Assembly: GCA_008671135.1 (NCBI GenBank)
Contig: RQAP01000005.1
Coordinates: 1-61,277 of the forward strand
Length of the DNA: 61,277 nt
Source: Collinsella aerofaciens
GTDB taxonomy: Bacteria > Actinomycetota > Coriobacteriia > Coriobacteriales > Coriobacteriaceae
Direction: 5' to 3'
Part shown: positions 56,912 through 61,277 of the stretch, one piece after another
How positions within the stretch are numbered: the stretch's first letter is position 1
Layout of the letters: each line of letters begins with the position of its first letter
Position numbers and translations under genes: made by a program
The notes under the pieces: generated by a model
What the model was told of the DNA's origin: nothing
The model's database searches: none
The model's input: only the letters and a program-made list of their open reading frames with translations

Positions 56912-58549
56912 ATGCAACATATCGATCGGATTATCCGCTCCAAGAACGTCTTTACCGCGCAAGACGGCATCGATACCACCCGCGAGCTGGCGATTGCCAT
57001 CGCAGGCGACCGTATCGTCGCAGTCGGTGCGCCCGATGACGTGATTGCCGCCGCGCCTGCCGCCACGCCGGTTATCGACTACGGCGAGCAGTTTGTCTGC
57101 CCAGGTTTCCATGACGCTCATCTGCACTTCTTCCATACCTCGGTCGGCTCCTCGCCGTACATGCTCATGGATATGGGCACGTCCGAGGCTGCGCTGGTGC
57201 AGCACGCGCTCGAGTTTTCCCAGGACCTGCCCGATGACGCTTGGGTTGTGACGCAGGGCTGGCGCGACTACCGTTGGGACCCGCCCGAGCATCCTACCAA
57301 GGCGTCGCTCGATGCGGCATTCCCCGATCGTCCCTGCGTTATGTATTCGGGCGACGGGCATACGCTTTGGCTCAACAGCCGCGCACTCGAGGCGCTCGGC
57401 GTCACACGCGACAGCGAGCCGCCAGCGGGCGGCAGCTACGACAAGGATGCAAACGGCGAGCTCACGGGCATTGCTCACGAGGCGGCTGCCATGCAGCTGC
57501 TACCGCGCTGCCTGGAGTGGCTGGGCGAGGACCGCATCGCGAGCGCTTACGCCGACCAGATGAAGCGTATGGCCGAGCAGGGCATCACCTCGATCTGCGA
57601 TATGTCGCTCATGCCCATGCCGGGCTGCGATTTTATCCGCGACGACGTCTACGACAAACTGCAGGCAGCCGGCAAGCTGGGCATCCGAGCCCATCTGTTC
57701 CCCACGCTGCTGGATGACCAGTCGCGCTTGGAAGAGCTGCAGGCCCGCTACGCGAACAACGCGCTGCTCTCGGCACCGGGCTTTAAGCAGTTCTTCGATG
57801 GCGTGTCGAGCGAACACACGGCGTATCTCACCGAGCCCTATACCAATCCGCGCTTCCCGGGCGACCAGGGCCGTCTGACAGTTCCTGCCGAGCGCATGCG
57901 TAAGCTGGTTCTGGCGGCTGCGGAGCGTGGCCACACTGTGCGTATTCACGTCATCGGCGACGGTGCCATCCATGCCGCGCTCGATATCTTTGAGGAGGCC
58001 GCCGAACTGTACGGCCTGCCCCAGCACGGTCATAACACGCTCGAGCATCTGGAGAACCTCTTGCCCGAGGACATCGATCGTCTACGCAAGCTTAACGTCG
58101 TTGCCTCGAGCCAGCCCTGTCACATTACACTCGACCCGGGCGGCCCCGAGCGCGATCTGGGCCTGGAACGCAGCCGCATCATGTGGCCGTTTGCGACCTA
58201 TAAGCAGCGCGGCATCCGCCAAGCCTTCGGTACCGACAGCCCTATCACGCCCGTTACCAGCATGAACGTGCTCTACACGGCTATTACGCGCCAGGACCCC
58301 AAAAGCCACTGGCCCGAGGACGGCTGGTTACCGAGCGAGCGCATCGATGCGGCAACGGCCCTGCGCAACTACACGCTTGGCAGCGCGTACGCAGCTGGCG
58401 ACGAGCAAAACCTCGGCAGCTTTGAGCCCGGCAAGTATGCCGACCTGGTAGTCCTGGACCAAAACCCGCTCACCATCGACCCCCAAGAACTGCAAGCCAC
58501 CAAGGTTCAGGCCACCTACCTGGCAGGTAACGTAATCTACGAGCGCTAG
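56912..58549 (+). CDS. YtcJ-like metal-dependent amidohydrolase
   Basis: 545 residues, composite TIM-barrel hydrolase. HxH metal site in HDAHLHF (His70, His72), a Gly-rich YSGDGHTLWLNSRAL, later His in IHVIGDGA and the Asp of GTDSP complete the binuclear or mononuclear centre; C-terminal beta-sandwich ends GKYADLVVLDQNPLTI. Substrates of this group are mostly unknown (N-acyl or formyl amides). Start at 56912 is set by GGGG six bases upstream; ATGs at 56906 and 56900 are alternatives. Divergent from the M20 gene, which has a related chemistry. Confidence 0.9.
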   Translation: MQHIDRIIRSKNVFTAQDGIDTTRELAIAIAGDRIVAVGAPDDVIAAAPAATPVIDYGEQFVCPGFHDAHLHFFHTSVGSSPYMLMDMGTSEAALVQHALEFSQDLPDDAWVVTQGWRDYRWDPPEHPTKASLDAAFPDRPCVMYSGDGHTLWLNSRALEALGVTRDSEPPAGGSYDKDANGELTGIAHEAAAMQLLPRCLEWLGEDRIASAYADQMKRMAEQGITSICDMSLMPMPGCDFIRDDVYDKLQAAGKLGIRAHLFPTLLDDQSRLEELQARYANNALLSAPGFKQFFDGVSSEHTAYLTEPYTNPRFPGDQGRLTVPAERMRKLVLAAAERGHTVRIHVIGDGAIHAALDIFEEAAELYGLPQHGHNTLEHLENLLPEDIDRLRKLNVVASSQPCHITLDPGGPERDLGLERSRIMWPFATYKQRGIRQAFGTDSPITPVTSMNVLYTAITRQDPKSHWPEDGWLPSERIDAATALRNYTLGSAYAAGDEQNLGSFEPGKYADLVVLDQNPLTIDPQELQATKVQATYLAGNVIYER

Positions 58550-58567
58550 CCTCATACCCCACTCATA

Positions 58568-58597
58568 GGGGGCACGTTTCAGCAACGTGCCCCTTTC
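58568..58597 (+). terminator. terminator of the amidohydrolase gene
   Basis: GGGGCACGTT and AACGTGCCCC form a perfect stem followed by TTTCTT. Confidence 0.85.
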
Positions 58598-58636
58598 TTG
58601 TTCGCAACATCTGCATCGCCTTTTTGCTGCACTGAC

Positions 58637-58847
58637 TTTTCTGAATGCCGGGCTCGAATTAGTTAACCTGCCTCCCGTGTGGCTCCGGAGGGGCGGGGCA
58701 TAAGGTTTATCGCGAGTTCCGCACGAGCCGAAGGCCACTTAATGTGGCCTTCGTGCGAGCAGGACTGCCCGAGCAGGAAACCTTATGCCCCGCCCCTCCG
58801 GAGCCACACGGGAGCCACTGCTAAGTTATCCCCCGGCATTCAGAAAA
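58637..58847. repeat. 211-bp nested palindrome upstream of groES
   Basis: Outer 16-bp arms TTTTCTGAATGCCGGG (58637-58652) and 58832-58847 are perfect inverse copies. Inside them a 37-bp arm (58672-58708) is perfectly inverted at 58778-58814, and the centre is CGAAGGCCAC-TTAAT-GTGGCCTTCG. No ORF; it fills the first half of the 435-base gap 58550-58984. Confidence 0.95.
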
Positions 58848-58882
58848 TCTAAGTGCCAAAAAATAAGATTTTTTGACTCTGT

Positions 58883-58957
58883 GTTGTATAACCCGCCATT
58901 CGTGGGTACCATTCAACGCGTACGCAAACAAAAAGGGTTAATTCGCGTGGTATAACC
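58883..58957 (+). promoter_or_regulatory. groESL upstream region with paired TATAACC motifs
   Basis: GTTGTATAACC (58883-58893) and GTGGTATAACC (58947-58957) are near-identical, 64 bases apart; the second sits in a palindrome-like CGCGTGGTATAACCGCGCG. They may be -10 elements or operator half-sites for heat-shock control. No CIRCE or HAIR sequence was found. Confidence 0.35.
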
Positions 58958-58984
58958 GCGCGGCCCAAAAAGGAGGAGACAAGC

Positions 58985-59278
58985 ATGTCGTCTTTGAAGC
59001 CGCTTGCAGATCGTGTTCTGGTCAAGCCCGACGAGGCCGAGCAGAAGACCGCTTCTGGTCTGTATATCGCCAGCAACGCTCAGGAGAAGCCGCAGCGTGG
59101 CACCATCGTTGCCGTTGGCGCCGGCAAGGTCAACGACAAGGGTGAGCGCATCCCCATGGACGTCAAGGTTGGCGACGTTGTCATCTACGGTAAGTTCGGT
59201 GGCAACGAGGTCAAGGTCGACGGCGAGAAGTATCTGCTGATGCGCGCCGACGACATCTACGCCGTCGTCGAGGCCTAG
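58985..59278 (+). CDS. groES: co-chaperonin GroES
   Basis: 97-residue lid of the GroEL folding chamber, forming a heptamer. MSSLKPLADRVLVKPDEAEQ, the mobile-loop region TASGLYIASNAQEKPQ and the closing DIYAVVEA match the family at normal length. RBS AAGGAGGAG. groEL follows 96 bases later on the same strand, the usual bicistronic operon. Confidence 0.97.
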   Translation: MSSLKPLADRVLVKPDEAEQKTASGLYIASNAQEKPQRGTIVAVGAGKVNDKGERIPMDVKVGDVVIYGKFGGNEVKVDGEKYLLMRADDIYAVVEA

Positions 59279-59374
59279 TCTCGTCAGAATCTCTGATTCG
59301 TCTTTGAACGCGCCCGCCGCACAGGACTCGGAAGCGGCGACGCGAGTCACATTTCTTTTGGAGGATTACCTACC

Positions 59375-61012
59375 ATGGCAAAGAACATTACGTTCAACAC
59401 CGATGCCCGCGCTAAGCTTGCCAAGGGCGTCAACACTCTGGCCGATGCCGTTACCGTCACCATGGGCCCCAAGGGTCGCTACGTTGCGCTGCAGCGCACG
59501 TTCGGTGCTCCGACCATCACCAACGACGGCGTTTCCGTCGCCAAGGAGATTGAGCTCGAGGACAACATCGAGAACATGGGCGCCCAGCTGGTGAAGGAGG
59601 TCGCCACCAAGACCAACGACACCGTGGGTGACGGCACCACCACCGCAACCCTGCTCGCTCAGGCTATCGTCAACGACGGTCTGCGTAACGTCGCCGCCGG
59701 TGCCAACCCGCTGGCCATCCGCCGCGGCATCGACAAGGCCGTCAACGCCGCCGTCGCCGAGATGAAGAAGCAGGCCAAGCCGGTCGAGACCAAGGAGCAG
59801 ATCGCTTCCGTCGGTACCATCTCCGCCGGTGACCCCGAGGTCGGCGAGAAGATCGCCGAGGCCATGGAGGTCGTGGGCAAGGACGGCGTCATCACCGTCG
59901 AGGATTCCCAGACGTTCGACATCACCATCGACACCGTCGAGGGCATGCAGTTCGACAAGGGCTATGTCTCCGCTTACTTCGTCACGGACAATGACCGCAT
60001 GGAGGCCGTGATGAAGGATCCGTACATCCTCATCACCGACCAGAAGATCTCCAGCGTTCAGGACATCATGCCCGTTCTCGAGGCTGTCCAGCGCGCTGGC
60101 CGCGGCCTGCTCATCATCGCTGAGGACATCGACGGCGAGGCTCTGCCTACCCTGGTCCTCAACAAGATCCGTGGCGCCCTCAACGTCTGCGCCGTCAAGG
60201 CTCCGGGCTACGGCGATCGCCGCAAGCGCATCCTCGAGGACATCGCCGTCCTCACCGGTGGCCAGGCTGCCCTGGACGAGCTGGGCGTGAAGGTCGCTGA
60301 CATCACCGCCGATATGCTCGGCACCGCTAAGTCCGTCACCATCTCCAAGGACAACACCGTCGTCGTCGGCGGCGCTGGCTCCAAGGAGGCCATCGACGCT
60401 CGTATCGCTCAGATCAAGGGTGAGATGGAGAACACCACCTCTGACTTCGACCGTGAGAAGCTCCAGGAGCGCCTGGCCAAGCTCTCCGGTGGCGTTGCCG
60501 TCATCAAGGTCGGCGCTGCTACCGAGTCCGAGCTCAAGGAGATCAAGCATCGCGTCGAGGACGCCCTGCAGGCAACCCGCGCTGCTGTTGAGGAGGGCAT
60601 TGTCGCCGGTGGCGGCGTCGCCTTCATGGACGCTGCTCCTGCGCTCGACGCCGTTGAACTCGACGACCCCGAGGAGAAGATCGGCGTCGACATCGTCAAG
60701 AAGGCTCTGACCGCTCCGGTCGCCACCATCGCCAAGAACGCTGGCTTTGAGGGCGCTGTCGTGGTCGACAAGGTCGCCGAGCTGCCCGCCGGCCAGGGTC
60801 TCAACTCTGCCAACGGCGAGTGGGGCGACATGATCGAGATGGGCGTCCTCGACCCCGTCAAGGTCAGCCGCGTCACCCTGCAGAACGCTGCTTCTGTCGC
60901 CAGCCTGATCCTCATCACCGAGGCCACCGTCTCCGATGTGCCCAAGAACACTCAGCTTGAGGACGCAATCGCTGCTGCTACCGCTGGTCAGCAGGGCGGC
61001 GGTATGTACTAA
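59375..61012 (+). CDS. groEL: chaperonin GroEL
   Basis: 545-residue subunit of the ATP-driven protein-folding barrel. Landmarks: MGPKGRYVALQ, the ATP site GDGTTTATLLAQ, GYGDRRKRILEDIAVLTGG, the ALQATRAAVEEGIVAGGGVA stretch, and the flexible Gly/Met end GGGMY. Length normal. RBS TTTGGAGG. Transcribed with groES and closed by a hairpin terminator. Confidence 0.98.
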   Translation: MAKNITFNTDARAKLAKGVNTLADAVTVTMGPKGRYVALQRTFGAPTITNDGVSVAKEIELEDNIENMGAQLVKEVATKTNDTVGDGTTTATLLAQAIVNDGLRNVAAGANPLAIRRGIDKAVNAAVAEMKKQAKPVETKEQIASVGTISAGDPEVGEKIAEAMEVVGKDGVITVEDSQTFDITIDTVEGMQFDKGYVSAYFVTDNDRMEAVMKDPYILITDQKISSVQDIMPVLEAVQRAGRGLLIIAEDIDGEALPTLVLNKIRGALNVCAVKAPGYGDRRKRILEDIAVLTGGQAALDELGVKVADITADMLGTAKSVTISKDNTVVVGGAGSKEAIDARIAQIKGEMENTTSDFDREKLQERLAKLSGGVAVIKVGAATESELKEIKHRVEDALQATRAAVEEGIVAGGGVAFMDAAPALDAVELDDPEEKIGVDIVKKALTAPVATIAKNAGFEGAVVVDKVAELPAGQGLNSANGEWGDMIEMGVLDPVKVSRVTLQNAASVASLILITEATVSDVPKNTQLEDAIAAATAGQQGGGMY

Positions 61013-61067
61013 GGCCGACAAGGTCTAGAACTCCCACCGGGAATCCGGGGGCGGGACGGGGACTTCT

Positions 61068-61139
61068 CTCCGGAACGTCCTCGGACATGCAAAGAGGCTC
61101 CGCATCGCGCTTCGCGCTGCGGAGCCTCTTTGCGTCCTG
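61068..61139. terminator. groEL terminator, second copy of a flank-conserved hairpin family
   Basis: GCAAAGAGGCTCCGCA and TGCGGAGCCTCTTTGC form a perfect 16-bp stem with a GCGCTTCGCGC loop. The flanks CGTCCTCGGACATG and GCGTCCTGACG are shared (inverted) with the structure at 8361-8424, which has the same loop but another stem. Confidence 0.8.
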
Positions 61140-61145
61140 ACGCTC

Positions 61146-61277
61146 CTATTTGGCAAGGTGTTTTTTAGAATCCATTTTGCGCTCGGCCTCGAAGGCCTGC
61201 CTGTCCCAATCGAGCGGAAGTCCGGCCTCGACCCATGCCTCGTAGGCCCTCCTTATGGGCTTGAGCTCCCTTTGGCC
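61146..61277 (-). CDS. C-terminal end of an unidentified protein (partial)
   Basis: The leftward frame is open from the window edge to a TAG at 61148-61146: 43 residues including RRAYEAWVEAGLPLDWDRQA and ending KMDSKKHLAK. Charged and helical; no family recognised. The start lies outside the window. It converges on groEL with the hairpin between them. Confidence 0.6.
   Translation of the reverse strand, partial: GQRELKPIRRAYEAWVEAGLPLDWDRQAFEAERKMDSKKHLAK

Noticed and set aside
58848..58984. CIRCE or HAIR heat-shock operators before groES
   Set aside because: Neither TTAGCACTC-N9-GAGTGCTAA nor CTTGAGT-N7-ACTCAAG is present; only the paired TATAACC motifs were seen.
59366..61021. 551-codon leftward open frame opposite groEL
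   Set aside because: Mirror of GroEL codon use; repetitive Asp/Gly/Leu composition and no ribosome site.

Overview
The window is GC-rich, gene-dense DNA. It has frequent GTG and TTG starts with good AGGAG-type ribosome sites, and a set of families that together suggest a gut actinobacterium of the class Coriobacteriia, most likely Collinsella or a close relative. Pointers are the AmaP/DUF2273/Asp23 cluster, a SEC-C methionine aminopeptidase, ECF-free amino-acid ABC import, LAQTG-type surface anchoring, and groESL without a visible CIRCE site. The genus is inferred from general gene content and style, not from a marker gene. No rRNA, tRNA, CRISPR array, prophage or complete insertion sequence was seen.

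Layout. 1-2.5 kb: end of an unknown gene, an O6-alkylguanine-DNA alkyltransferase, a decayed junction of an Abi-like gene and a ClC channel gene, and a GyrI-like gene with a LexA-like palindrome in its promoter region. 2.7-8.1 kb: ABC/FtsX-type exporter, a small protein and a membrane-bound HTH regulator with beta-repeats. 8.3-16.7 kb: phosphofructokinase, Ntn hydrolase, M18 aminopeptidase, 2-hydroxyacid dehydrogenase, methionine aminopeptidase, radical SAM protein, alpha/beta hydrolase. 16.9-24 kb: a GGDEF-like/receiver/HD-GYP protein with an Hpt partner, a class I amidotransferase and a complete polar amino-acid ABC importer. 24-29 kb: DXS-type synthase, HD hydrolase, CmpB-like membrane protein, a glnB (P-II) remnant, a HAD phosphatase. 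28.8-35.7 kb: TetR regulator, a 1599-residue fused 2-hydroxyacyl-CoA dehydratase activase/dehydratase-like protein, and a 3-hydroxyacyl-CoA dehydrogenase. 35.8-41.3 kb: an arylsulfotransferase remnant, a frameshifted DUF389 gene, and a large coiled-coil/CAP-domain surface protein carrying a 9-G tract in its coding start. 41.4-51.2 kb: OPT transporter, coaX, dCMP deaminase, NifU-C, lgt, a large membrane protein, YebC, and the alkaline-shock cluster. 51.3-61.3 kb: YitT, two zinc-ribbon membrane proteins, DUF2752, M20 peptidase, amidohydrolase, groES-groEL, and the end of another unknown gene.

The most distinctive feature is the intergenic DNA. It holds several families of dispersed inverted repeats: eleven short hairpins with a common GGGACAGG-like core but different stems, often abutting stop codons; three copies of a CCGCAACTT palindrome; two long nested palindromes; four 15-bp motifs in alternating orientation at exactly 40-bp intervals; and two terminator-like elements sharing flanks and a loop. 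The most promising functional finding is the poly-G tract in the surface protein gene: loss or gain of one G gives an immediate stop, which is how a phase-variable ON/OFF switch would be built.
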